Of a stretch of 56,526 bases of DNA, positions 34,012 through 42,142 are shown one piece after another. The DNA is from an uncultured Oscillospiraceae bacterium (lineage in GTDB: Bacteria > Bacillota > Clostridia > Oscillospirales > Oscillospiraceae). Location: positions 1-56,526 of the forward strand of contig CALWXJ010000029.1 in assembly GCA_944385475.1 (NCBI GenBank), in the 5' to 3' direction. A program made the position numbers and the translations under genes. How positions within the stretch are numbered: the stretch's first letter is position 1; each line of letters starts with the position of its first letter. The notes beneath the pieces are model-generated. The model ran no database searches and had not been told where the DNA came from. It saw only the letters and a program-made list of their open reading frames with translations.

Positions 34012-34692
34012 ATGGATCTTATCTACACCGGCAAGACGAAAAACGTCTACGCCCTGGACAACGGCAACTATCTGCTGAAATTCAAAGACGACTGCACCGG
34101 CAAAGACGGCGTATTTGACCCCGGTGAAAACTCCGTGGGCCTCACCATCGAGGGGGTGGGCGCTGTAAATCTGCGGATGTCCGTCTATTTCTTCGAAAAG
34201 ATCCATGCCGCCGGCATCAAGACCCACTTTGTCAAGGCCAATATGGAGGACGTCACTATGGAAGTGCTGCCCGCCAAGGTCTTCGGCCAGGGGCTGGAGG
34301 TCATCTGCCGCCACAAGGCAGTGGGCAGCTTCTTCCGCCGCTATGGCCAGTATATCGCCGAGGGAGCCGATCTGCCCGCCTATGTGGAGACCACCTTTAA
34401 AAATGACGCCCTGGGGGATCCCCTGGTGACCAAGGACGGCCTGGTGGTACTGGGCGTGATGACGGAAAAGCAGTATGACGATATCAAGGCCCAGACCCAG
34501 AAGATCACCCAGATCGTGGCTGACGAGATGGCCAAGCGGGGCATGGTCCTCTATGACATCAAGTTCGAGTTCGGTTATGACGCCAACGGCGATGTCATGC
34601 TCATCGACGAGGTGGCTTCCGGCAACATGAGAGTCTATAAGGACGGCAAGTACGTCGATCCCATGACCCTCTCCCAGCTCTTTTTTGCCTGA
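34012..34692 (+). CDS. Divergent SAICAR synthase-like protein
   Basis: 226 residues, PurC fold: [19 protein letters not shown] at the N-terminus, [29 protein letters not shown] and [20 protein letters not shown]. The canonical motif [12 protein letters not shown], which holds substrate-contacting residues, is [13 protein letters not shown] here, and KAV-G-S-F replaces the usual RN-x-(A/S)-G-S. The window also has a canonical PurC (36177-36896), so this copy may use another substrate or be a back-up enzyme. AGGAGG lies upstream of the ATG, and its stop overlaps the following PurF-like start (TGATG), so the two are made together. Confidence 0.75.
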   Translation: MDLIYTGKTKNVYALDNGNYLLKFKDDCTGKDGVFDPGENSVGLTIEGVGAVNLRMSVYFFEKIHAAGIKTHFVKANMEDVTMEVLPAKVFGQGLEVICRHKAVGSFFRRYGQYIAEGADLPAYVETTFKNDALGDPLVTKDGLVVLGVMTEKQYDDIKAQTQKITQIVADEMAKRGMVLYDIKFEFGYDANGDVMLIDEVASGNMRVYKDGKYVDPMTLSQLFFA

Positions 34693-36116
34693 TGGGCGGG
34701 TTTTTTGGTGCGGTCTCCAAGCGGGACGTAACGCTTGATTTGTTTTTTGGCGTGGACTATCACTCCCACCTTGGCACCCGGCGGGGCGGCATGGTCCTCT
34801 TTGATCAGAAAAACGGATTCCAACGCCAGATCCACAATATTGAAAACTCCCCCTTCCGGACGAAGTTTGAACATGACTTGTCTGACTTTTCCGGCTGCAG
34901 CGGTATTGGCTGCATCTCCGATACGGATCCCCAGCCGCTGCTGGTCCGCTCTCACCTGGGCCTCTATGCCATCACCACCGTGGGCATCATCAATAACGCT
35001 GAGGACCTGGTGAAGACGTACTTTGCCGATCACGACCACCAGTTCATGGCCATGAGTTCCGGGGCGGTGAACTCCACAGAGCTTACCGCCGCCCTGATCA
35101 ATCAAAAGGAGGACCTGGTCTCCGGCATTCTCCACGCCCAGGACATGATCCAGGGCTCCATGACCATCCTCATCCTCACCGATGAGGGGCAGATCATTGC
35201 CGCCCGGGACAAGCTGGGGCGCCTGCCGGTCCTGGTGGGACAGAACGAGGATGGCTGCTGTGTCTCCTTTGAGTCTTTCGCCTATCAAAAGCTGGGCTAT
35301 TCCAACGCCTATGAGCTGGGCCCCCGGGAGATCGTGCGCCTTACCCCCCAAGGGTTTGAGACCCTCTCCCCCGCCGGGAAGGAGATGCGCATCTGCGCGT
35401 TTTTGTGGACGTATTACGGCTATCCCAACTCCAATTATGAAGGGGTAAACGTGGAGGTCATGCGCAACCGCAACGGTGAGATCATGGCCCGGGACGAGGC
35501 AGCCAAAGGTGCCTTGCCCGACGTGGACTATGTGGCGGGGGTCCCGGATTCCGGCCTGCCTCACGCCATCGGCTTTGCCCACGGCAGCAAAAAGACTTTT
35601 TTTCGCCCTTTTGTGAAATACACGCCAACCTGGACCAGCTCCTTTATGCCCGCCAACCAGAGCGTGCGCAACCAGGTGGCCAAGATGAAGCAGATCCCCG
35701 TGCCGGAGCTGATCGAGGGGAAAAAGCTCCTCTTTGTGGATGATTCCATCGTCCGGGGCACCCAGCTGCGGGAGACAGTGGAGTTCCTTTACAGCTCCGG
35801 CGCCAAAGAAGTCCATATGCGCTCTGCCTGTCCTCCCATTATGTACGGGTGCAAGTATCTCAACTTCTCCCGCAGCAACTCTGATATGGAGCTGCTCTCC
35901 CGCCACACCATCCAGGAGATCGAGGGAGACGAGGGTCAAAAGCACCTGGAAGAATATGCCGACAGCACCACAGAGCGGGGCAAGTGCTTACTGCGCACCA
36001 TCTGTGAGAAGCTGGGATTTGACTCTTTGGGTTATCAGTCTCTGGACGGGCTTCTGGAGGCCATCGGCATCGATAAAAATAAGATCTGCACCTATTGCTG
36101 GACAGGGCGGGAATAA
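34692..36116 (+). CDS. purF: Amidophosphoribosyltransferase homologue without the glutaminase cysteine
   Basis: 474 residues. The Ntn glutaminase domain is recognisable (FFGAVSKRD, YHSHLGTRRGGM, AITTVGIINN, SSGAVNSTEL), but the catalytic N-terminal Cys of MCGxFG is Gly: the protein starts MGGFFGA and no upstream start restores it. The phosphoribosyltransferase domain is intact, with PRPP motif LLFVDDSIVRGTQ (Asp350-Asp351). Four cysteines at about 235, 379, 466 and 469 (RICAFLW, SACPP, CTYC) fit the [4Fe-4S] ligands of B. subtilis PurF. It can be expected to make phosphoribosylamine from PRPP and free ammonia rather than glutamine. Coupled to the divergent PurC. Confidence 0.85.
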   Translation: MGGFFGAVSKRDVTLDLFFGVDYHSHLGTRRGGMVLFDQKNGFQRQIHNIENSPFRTKFEHDLSDFSGCSGIGCISDTDPQPLLVRSHLGLYAITTVGIINNAEDLVKTYFADHDHQFMAMSSGAVNSTELTAALINQKEDLVSGILHAQDMIQGSMTILILTDEGQIIAARDKLGRLPVLVGQNEDGCCVSFESFAYQKLGYSNAYELGPREIVRLTPQGFETLSPAGKEMRICAFLWTYYGYPNSNYEGVNVEVMRNRNGEIMARDEAAKGALPDVDYVAGVPDSGLPHAIGFAHGSKKTFFRPFVKYTPTWTSSFMPANQSVRNQVAKMKQIPVPELIEGKKLLFVDDSIVRGTQLRETVEFLYSSGAKEVHMRSACPPIMYGCKYLNFSRSNSDMELLSRHTIQEIEGDEGQKHLEEYADSTTERGKCLLRTICEKLGFDSLGYQSLDGLLEAIGIDKNKICTYCWTGRE

Positions 36117-36176
36117 CCCCATTTTCCCCCCCCCATTGTCTATCCTAATTTTACAGAAGATTAAGAGGCGACCGCC

Positions 36177-36896
36177 ATGGAACAATTGGAGCAAGTTTAT
36201 GAGGGCAAGGCCAAAAAGGTCTTCCGCACCGATGACCCGGCGCTGTACATCGTGGAGTACAAGGATGACGCCACCGCCTTTAATGGGCTGAAAAAGGGCA
36301 CCATCGCAGGCAAGGGCGTCATCAACAATCAAATGACCAACCGCCTCATGGCAAAAATGGAAAAGGCGGGCATTCCCACCCACTTTGTCCGGGAGCTCTC
36401 CCCCCGGCAGACCCTGGTGAAGAAAGTGTCCATCGTGCCTTTGGAGGTCATCATCCGCAACATCTCCGCCGGCTCTTTCGCCAAGCGCTACGGCGTGGAG
36501 GAAGGGATCGTGTTTGACCAGCCCACCATTGAATTCTCTTACAAAAACGATGCTCTGGGAGATCCCCTGATCAACTCCTATCACGCCCTGGCCCTGAAGC
36601 TGGCCACGGCAGAGGAGCTGGACACCATCCGGCGCTATGCCTTCGCCGTCAACGACACCCTCAAGGCCTTCTGGGCCGAATGCGGCGTGACGCTGGTGGA
36701 TTTCAAGCTGGAGTTCGGCCGTCTGGAGGACGGCACCATCGTCCTGGCTGATGAGATCAGCCCCGACACCTGCCGCCTGTGGGACAGCAAGACCCAAAAG
36801 AAGCTGGACAAGGACCGTTTCCGCCGGGACCTGGGCGGCGTGGAAGACGCCTATCAGGAGATCATGGAGCGCCTGCTCTGCCACGACGCCGACTAA
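36177..36896 (+). CDS. purC: SAICAR synthase (canonical)
   Basis: 239 residues, usual length. [75 protein letters not shown] and [12 protein letters not shown] are all standard. It joins CAIR and aspartate using ATP. The ATG has a GAGG site. It lies 60 bases after the PurF-like gene. Confidence 0.96.
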   Translation: MEQLEQVYEGKAKKVFRTDDPALYIVEYKDDATAFNGLKKGTIAGKGVINNQMTNRLMAKMEKAGIPTHFVRELSPRQTLVKKVSIVPLEVIIRNISAGSFAKRYGVEEGIVFDQPTIEFSYKNDALGDPLINSYHALALKLATAEELDTIRRYAFAVNDTLKAFWAECGVTLVDFKLEFGRLEDGTIVLADEISPDTCRLWDSKTQKKLDKDRFRRDLGGVEDAYQEIMERLLCHDAD

Positions 36897-37097
36897 ATTT
36901 CCCGGGCTGCCTTCCTGCCGGGAGGAGCCCTCTTTACCGGAGCGCCACATTCTCAGAGAATGCGGCGTTTTCGGCGTCTATGCGGGCAGTTTTCCGCCCG
37001 TTCTCCCGCCCCGCCTTTTATGGCGGGGCCCCTTCCCATCGCCGCTTTGCCGGGAGCTCCCCGGCCGGCGAAATACTGAAAAGGGAGCAATGTAAAC
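36897..37097. other. purC-purM spacer packed with hairpins
   Basis: 200 bases without an ORF, holding four stem-loops: CCCGG/CCGGG (36901-36922), CGCCACATTCTC/GAGAATGCGGCG (36943-36967, followed by TTTTC), CGGGC/GCCCG (36983-37000) and GCCCCGCC/GGCGGGGC (37008-37029). The second resembles a weak terminator. The region may process or stabilise the long pur mRNA. Confidence 0.5.
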
Positions 37098-38132
37098 ATG
37101 CGTAGTTTTTCTGACAGCTACCGCGCTGCCGGCGTGAATATCGAGGCCGGCTATGAGGGCGTCAAGCTCATGAAGCAGCACGTGGAGCGCACGGTGATCC
37201 CCGGCGTGGTATCCGACCTGGGGGGCTTTGGCGGCCTGTTCGCCCCGGACCTCTCCGGCATGAAAGAGCCGGTTTTGGTCTCCGGCACCGACGGCGTGGG
37301 CACCAAGCTGCGCATCGCCATTTTGATGGACAAGCACGATACTGTGGGCATCGACTGCGTGGCCATGTGCGTCAACGACATCATCTGCTGCGGGGCAAAG
37401 CCGCTGTTTTTCCTGGACTACATCGCCATCGGCCGCAACGACCCGGAAAAGGTGGCCTCCATCGTTTCCGGCGTGGCGGAGGGCTGTGTCCGCTCCGGCT
37501 GTGCCCTCATCGGCGGAGAGACCGCGGAGCACCCCGGCATGATGCCGGCGGAGGACTATGATCTCGCGGGTTTTTCCGTGGGCATCGTGGATCGTTCCAA
37601 AGTGGTGGACAACCAGAGGATGCAGCCCGGGGACGTGATCCTGGCCCTGCCCTCCTCCGGCATCCACTCCAACGGGTTTTCCCTGGTGCGGAAGGTCTTT
37701 GACGTGGAGTCCGCCGACCTGGGGCAGTATTCCCAGGAGCTGGGCACAACCCTGGGGGAGGCGCTGCTGACCCCCACCCGGCTGTATGTCAAACCGGTGC
37801 TGGCCGCCCTGGAACATGCCGACATCCGGGGCATCAGCCACATCACCGGCGGCGGCTTCTATGAGAATATCCCCCGGTGCCTTCCCAAGGGGCTCACCGC
37901 CAAGATCGACAAGGCCGCCATCCGGATCCCTCCCATCTTCTCCATGATCCAGTCTCTGGGCAAGATCCCGGAGCACGACATGTTCAATACCTTCAACTGC
38001 GGCGTGGGCATGGTGGTCATCACCAGCCGAGACACCGCCGACCGGGCATCTGCCGCCCTGGCAGCCCAGGGCTGCGAGGCCTATGTGCTGGGCGAGGTGG
38101 TCCAGGGAGAGGAACGGGTGGTCCTATGCTGA
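37098..38132 (+). CDS. purM: Phosphoribosylformylglycinamidine cyclo-ligase
   Basis: 344 residues. SYRAAGVNIEAGYEGVKLMK at the start, SGTDGVGTKLRIA, the metal/ATP-binding AMCVNDIICCGAKPLFFLDY, GCALIGGETAEHPGMM and GIHSNGFSLVRKV. It closes the imidazole ring to give AIR. It overlaps purN by 7 bases. Confidence 0.96.
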   Translation: MRSFSDSYRAAGVNIEAGYEGVKLMKQHVERTVIPGVVSDLGGFGGLFAPDLSGMKEPVLVSGTDGVGTKLRIAILMDKHDTVGIDCVAMCVNDIICCGAKPLFFLDYIAIGRNDPEKVASIVSGVAEGCVRSGCALIGGETAEHPGMMPAEDYDLAGFSVGIVDRSKVVDNQRMQPGDVILALPSSGIHSNGFSLVRKVFDVESADLGQYSQELGTTLGEALLTPTRLYVKPVLAALEHADIRGISHITGGGFYENIPRCLPKGLTAKIDKAAIRIPPIFSMIQSLGKIPEHDMFNTFNCGVGMVVITSRDTADRASAALAAQGCEAYVLGEVVQGEERVVLC

Positions 38133-38749
38133 GCCCCGCCCGCATCGCGGTGCTGGTCTCCGGCGGCGGCACCAACCTCCAGGCCCTGATGGATGCCCAG
38201 TCCGCCGGGAAGCTCCCCCACGGGCAGATCGTGCTGGTGATCGCCTCCAACCCGGAGGCCTATGCCCTGGAGCGGGCCAAGAAGGCGGGTATCCCCGGAT
38301 ATGTGGTCTGCCGGAAGGCCCTGGGCTCCCAGGAGGCCTTTGAGGCGGGCATTTCCGCCCTGCTAAAAGAGTATCAGGTGGATCTCATCGTCCTGGCGGG
38401 CTTTTTGAGCATCCTCTCCCCCGCCTTCACCAAGTGCTGGCCGGAGCGGATCCTCAATGTCCACCCCTCCCTGATCCCGTCTTTTTGCGGCAAGGGGTAC
38501 TACGGCCTGAAGGTCCACGAGGCCGCTTTGGAAAAGGGCGTGAAGGTCACCGGCGCCACCGTTCACTTCGTCAACGAGATCCCCGACGGGGGAGAGATCC
38601 TGCTGCAAAAGGCGGTGGAGGTCCTCCCCGACGACATGCCGGAGATCCTGCAGCGCCGGGTAATGGAGCAGGCGGAGTGGGTGTTGCTGCCCCAGGCCGC
38701 GGAGATGATCGCCGCCAAAATCGTAAAAGAAAGAGAGGACGCCTTATGA
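38126..38749 (+). CDS. purN: Phosphoribosylglycinamide formyltransferase
   Basis: 207 residues. IAVLVSGGGTNLQALMDA, the active-site strand VLAGFLSILSP, LNVHPSLIPSFCGKGYYG and GATVHFVNEIPDGGEIL (catalytic Asp). It uses 10-formyl-THF, supplied by fhs at the operon end. The ATG at 38126 lies within the last codons of purM; the stop overlaps the next gene as ATGA. Confidence 0.95.
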   Translation: MLSPARIAVLVSGGGTNLQALMDAQSAGKLPHGQIVLVIASNPEAYALERAKKAGIPGYVVCRKALGSQEAFEAGISALLKEYQVDLIVLAGFLSILSPAFTKCWPERILNVHPSLIPSFCGKGYYGLKVHEAALEKGVKVTGATVHFVNEIPDGGEILLQKAVEVLPDDMPEILQRRVMEQAEWVLLPQAAEMIAAKIVKEREDAL

Positions 38750-39456
38750 ACATCTATGAAATCGCCTCTTTGACGCAGCTGCTGCAGGACAACCCCTATC
38801 CCGGCCGGGGCATCGTGCTGGGAAAGACCGCTGACGGCAGGCAGTCTGTGGCGGCCTACTTCATCATGGGCCGCAGCGTCAACAGCCGCAACCGCATTTT
38901 TGTGGAGGAGCCGGACGGCATCCGCACCGAGGCCTACGATCCCTCCAAGCTCTCGGACCCCAGCCTCATTATCTACCATCCCGTCCGGCAGATGGGCCGG
39001 GGGCTCATCGTCACCAACGGCGACCAGACAGACACCATTCTTTCCTTTTTGGAGCGGGGCCTGCCCATGGAACAGGCCCTGCGCACCCGGGAGTTCGAGC
39101 CGGACGGCCCCAACTGGACCCCTCGGATCTCCGGCCTCTTAAGCCCCGACGGCAGCTATAAGCTCTCCATTTTGAAGTCCGCCGATGCCCAGGGCTCCGC
39201 CTGCGTGCGAGAGACTTTCGAGTATCCCGGCCAGGCGGGTGTGGGGCACTTCCTCCACACCTATGTCACCGACGGCAATCCCATCCCCACCTTCCAGGGT
39301 GAGCCGGAGCGGGTTGCCATCTCCGGGGATATCGAAACCTTCACCCAGGCACTTTGGGAGAGCCTCAATAACGACAACAAGGTCTCCTTGTTCGTCCGCT
39401 ACACGGACCTGGAGACCAACGCCTATATCCAGCGCATTGTCAACAAAAATCAGTAA
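38746..39456 (+). CDS. purO: PurO-type IMP cyclohydrolase
   Basis: 236 residues of the IMP cyclohydrolase-like (PF07826) family first known from archaea: NPYPGRGIVLGKTADGRQSV, AYFIMGRSVNSRNRIF, IYHPVRQMGRGLIVTNGDQT and late RYTDLETNAYIQRIVNKNQ. It closes FAICAR to IMP. It is fused to nothing and stands directly before a separate AICAR formyltransferase, so the two activities of bifunctional PurH are split between unrelated chains here. The start overlaps the purN stop (ATGA). Confidence 0.9.
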   Translation: MNIYEIASLTQLLQDNPYPGRGIVLGKTADGRQSVAAYFIMGRSVNSRNRIFVEEPDGIRTEAYDPSKLSDPSLIIYHPVRQMGRGLIVTNGDQTDTILSFLERGLPMEQALRTREFEPDGPNWTPRISGLLSPDGSYKLSILKSADAQGSACVRETFEYPGQAGVGHFLHTYVTDGNPIPTFQGEPERVAISGDIETFTQALWESLNNDNKVSLFVRYTDLETNAYIQRIVNKNQ

Positions 39457-39470
39457 AAGGAGCGGGACAC

Positions 39471-40649
39471 ATGAACGAACTGGAACTCAAATACGGCTGC
39501 AACCCCAATCAAAAGCCCGCCCGCATCTTCATGCGTGACGGCAGCGACCTGCCCATCACGGTCCTCAACGGCAAGCCCGGCTATATCAATTTGCTGGATG
39601 CGCTGAACTCCTGGCAGCTGGTCCGTGAACTGAAGGAGGCCACAGGCCTGCCCTCTGCCGCCAGCTTCAAGCATGTCTCCCCCGCCGGCGCCGCCGTGGG
39701 ACTGCCCCTTTCCGATGTGGACAAGAAGATCTACTTCGTGGATGAGGCGGCGGACCTGAGCCCCATCGCCTGCGCCTATATCCGGGCCCGGGGCGCCGAC
39801 CGCCTGTGCTCTTACGGCGACTGGGCGGCCCTCTCCGACGTGTGCGACGCCGCCACCGCCCGGTACTTGAAATATGAGGTCTCCGACGGGATCATCGCCC
39901 CCGGCTATACCGATGAGGCCCTGGAGATCCTGAAGACCAAGAAAAAGGGCAATTACAACGTAGTAAAGATCGACCTGGGCTATGTTCCTGCTGCGGAGGA
40001 GTATAAAGACGTCTTCGGCGTCACCTTCCAGCAGGGCCGGAACAACTTCAAAATCGATGAGGCCCTCCTCTCCAACATCGTCACCAAAAACAAAGACCTG
40101 CCCCGGCAGGCCAAAATCGACATGATGGTGGCCCTTATCACCCTCAAGTACACCCAGTCCAACTCCGTGTGCTATGTCAAGGACGGACAGGCCATCGGCG
40201 TGGGGGCCGGGCAGCAAAGCCGCATCCACTGCACGCGCCTTGCAGGCAACAAGGCGGACAACTGGTACCTCCGGCAGCATCCCAAGGTCCTGGGATTGCA
40301 GTTCGTGGAGGGGATCCGCCGCCCCGACCGGGACAACGCCATCGACATCTACACCTCCGACGAATATGAGGATATCCTGGCCGACGGCGTGTGGCAGCAG
40401 ACCTTTACCGTCAAGCCTGAGGTGCTGACGGCGGAGGAGAAAAAGGCCTGGATCGCCACCCAGTCCGGCGTCACCTGCGGGTCCGACGCCTTCTTCCCCT
40501 TCGGCGACAATGTGGAGCGCGCCCGCAAGTCCGGCGTGGCGTACATCGCCGAGCCCGGCGGCTCCATCCGGGACGACCATGTGATCGAAACCGCGGATAA
40601 GTACGGCATGGTGATGGCCTTTACCGGAATGCGGCTGTTCCACCACTAA
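39471..40649 (+). CDS. AICAR formyltransferase (PurH C-terminal domain, stand-alone)
   Basis: 392 residues. LKYGCNPNQKPARIF at the start, SFKHVSPAGAAVGLPL with the catalytic Lys-His, TLKYTQSNSVCYVKDGQAIGVGAGQQSRIHC and FFPFGDNVERARKSGV are PurH formyltransferase signatures. The MGS-like cyclohydrolase half of PurH is absent; the upstream PurO-type enzyme supplies it. It uses 10-formyl-THF. AAAGGAG lies upstream of the ATG. Confidence 0.95.
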   Translation: MNELELKYGCNPNQKPARIFMRDGSDLPITVLNGKPGYINLLDALNSWQLVRELKEATGLPSAASFKHVSPAGAAVGLPLSDVDKKIYFVDEAADLSPIACAYIRARGADRLCSYGDWAALSDVCDAATARYLKYEVSDGIIAPGYTDEALEILKTKKKGNYNVVKIDLGYVPAAEEYKDVFGVTFQQGRNNFKIDEALLSNIVTKNKDLPRQAKIDMMVALITLKYTQSNSVCYVKDGQAIGVGAGQQSRIHCTRLAGNKADNWYLRQHPKVLGLQFVEGIRRPDRDNAIDIYTSDEYEDILADGVWQQTFTVKPEVLTAEEKKAWIATQSGVTCGSDAFFPFGDNVERARKSGVAYIAEPGGSIRDDHVIETADKYGMVMAFTGMRLFHH

Positions 40650-40654
40650 CTCGT

Positions 40655-40691
40655 CGCAAGCTCCATATCCCTTGCTTCCGGGCACAGCCCG
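40655..40691 (+). repeat. 37-bp direct repeat, copy 1
   Basis: 37 bases starting CGCAAGCTCCATATCCCTTG and ending CACAGCCCG, just after the formyltransferase stop. Identical to 40773-40809. Confidence 0.9.
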
Positions 40692-40722
40692 CAAGCGCGC
40701 TCATTCCGCTGCTCCTCATTTT

Positions 40723-40755
40723 CCCCAGGCAAACGCTTCGCTGGTTTCCCTGGGG
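40723..40755. other. Stem-loop between the 37-bp repeats
   Basis: CCCCAGG...CAAAC / GTTT...CCTGGGG pairing around a GCTTCGCTG loop, centred between the two direct repeats. There is no T run. Confidence 0.5.
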
Positions 40756-40772
40756 AGGAAGCGGGAGAGATG

Positions 40773-40809
40773 CGCAAGCTCCATATCCCTTGCTTCCGGG
40801 CACAGCCCG
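40773..40809 (+). repeat. 37-bp direct repeat, copy 2
   Basis: Identical to 40655-40691, offset by 118 bases, ending 57 bases before purD. Confidence 0.9.
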
Positions 40810-40865
40810 GGTACGAAAGCACCTTGAAAATATCCCTTAACCTTTGATTGATTTGGGAGGTTGCC

Positions 40866-42140
40866 ATGAATCTTCTGGTCATCGGCGGCGGAGGCCGCGA
40901 GCATGCCATTATCAAAAAGCTGAAGGAAAACCCGGAGGTGGAGGTGATCTACGCCCTGCCCGGCAATGGCGGAATTGCCGCCGATGCCGTCTGCGTGCCG
41001 CAGATCGGCGCCAAGGACATCCCACAGCAGGTGGAATTCGCCAAGTCCCACGGCGTGGATTACGCCGTAGTGGCCCCTGACGATCCCCTGGCCCTGGGGG
41101 CGGTGGACGCCCTGACGGCGGCAGGCATTCCCTGCTTCGGTCCGGAGGCCAAGGCCGCCGTCATTGAAAGCAGCAAGGTCTTTTCCAAAAGCCTCATGAA
41201 AAAGTACCACATCCCCACCGCCGCCTATGAGACCTTTTCCGACCCCGCCGCCGCCTGCGCCTATGTGGAGCAGTGCTCCGTGCCGGTGGTGGTAAAGGCC
41301 GACGGGCTGGCCCTGGGAAAGGGCGTCACCATCGCCCAGACCCGCCAGGAGGCCAAGGACGCCATCCACGCCATGATGGAGGACAAAGTCTTCGGCGAAT
41401 CCGGCAGCCAGGTGGTCATTGAGGAGTTCCTCACCGGGCCGGAGGTGTCGGTTCTCTCCTTCACCGATGGGGAGACCCTTGTCCCCATGGTCTCCTCCAT
41501 GGACCACAAGCGGGCTTTGGACGGTGACCAGGGCCCCAATACCGGCGGCATGGGCACCATTGCCCCCAACCCCTTCTACACCCCGGCTGTGGCGGACTAC
41601 TGCATGAAGGAGATCTTCCTGCCCACCATCCGGGCCATGAAGACCGAGGGGCGGACCTTCCGGGGATGCCTGTACTTCGGCCTGATGCTCACCCCGGACG
41701 GGCCCAAGGTCATCGAATACAACTGCCGCTTTGGGGACCCGGAGACCCAGGTGGTGCTGCCCCTTTTGAAAAGCGACCTCTTGACAGTGATGCGGGCCAC
41801 CACAGAGGGCACGCTGGCCCAAACGCCGGTGGAGTTCTCCTCCGGGGCCGCCTGCTGCGTGGTGATGGCCTCCCAGGGCTACCCCGGCAAGTACGAAACC
41901 GGCTTCCCCATCACCATGACTCCGGAGGCCGCCGCCCACACCTATGTGGCCGGTGCCAAGCTGGAGGACGGACAGCTGCGCACCTCCAGCGGCCGGGTAC
42001 TGGGGGTCACCGCCACGGCGGACACCCTGCCCCAGGCCATAGAGGCCGCCTATGCCCTGACCCGGGACATCCATTTTGAAAACGCCTATTGCCGCAAGGA
42101 TATCGGCCAGCGGGCCCTGCAGGCAGCAAGGGAGAGATGA
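40866..42140 (+). CDS. purD: Phosphoribosylamine-glycine ligase
   Basis: 424 residues. LLVIGGGGREHAIIKKL at the N-terminus, ATP-grasp segments VVKADGLALGKGVTIAQT and DHKRALDGDQGPNTGGMGTI, and EYNCRFGDPETQVVLPLL near the metal site. It joins phosphoribosylamine, the product of PurF, to glycine. TTGGGAGG precedes the ATG. Its stop overlaps the purL start region. Confidence 0.96.
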   Translation: MNLLVIGGGGREHAIIKKLKENPEVEVIYALPGNGGIAADAVCVPQIGAKDIPQQVEFAKSHGVDYAVVAPDDPLALGAVDALTAAGIPCFGPEAKAAVIESSKVFSKSLMKKYHIPTAAYETFSDPAAACAYVEQCSVPVVVKADGLALGKGVTIAQTRQEAKDAIHAMMEDKVFGESGSQVVIEEFLTGPEVSVLSFTDGETLVPMVSSMDHKRALDGDQGPNTGGMGTIAPNPFYTPAVADYCMKEIFLPTIRAMKTEGRTFRGCLYFGLMLTPDGPKVIEYNCRFGDPETQVVLPLLKSDLLTVMRATTEGTLAQTPVEFSSGAACCVVMASQGYPGKYETGFPITMTPEAAAHTYVAGAKLEDGQLRTSSGRVLGVTATADTLPQAIEAAYALTRDIHFENAYCRKDIGQRALQAARER

Positions 42141-42142
42141 TG

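Noticed and set aside
40655-40809. CRISPR array from the two 37-bp repeats
   Set aside because: Only two copies, spacer of 81 bases with its own hairpin, and no cas genes.
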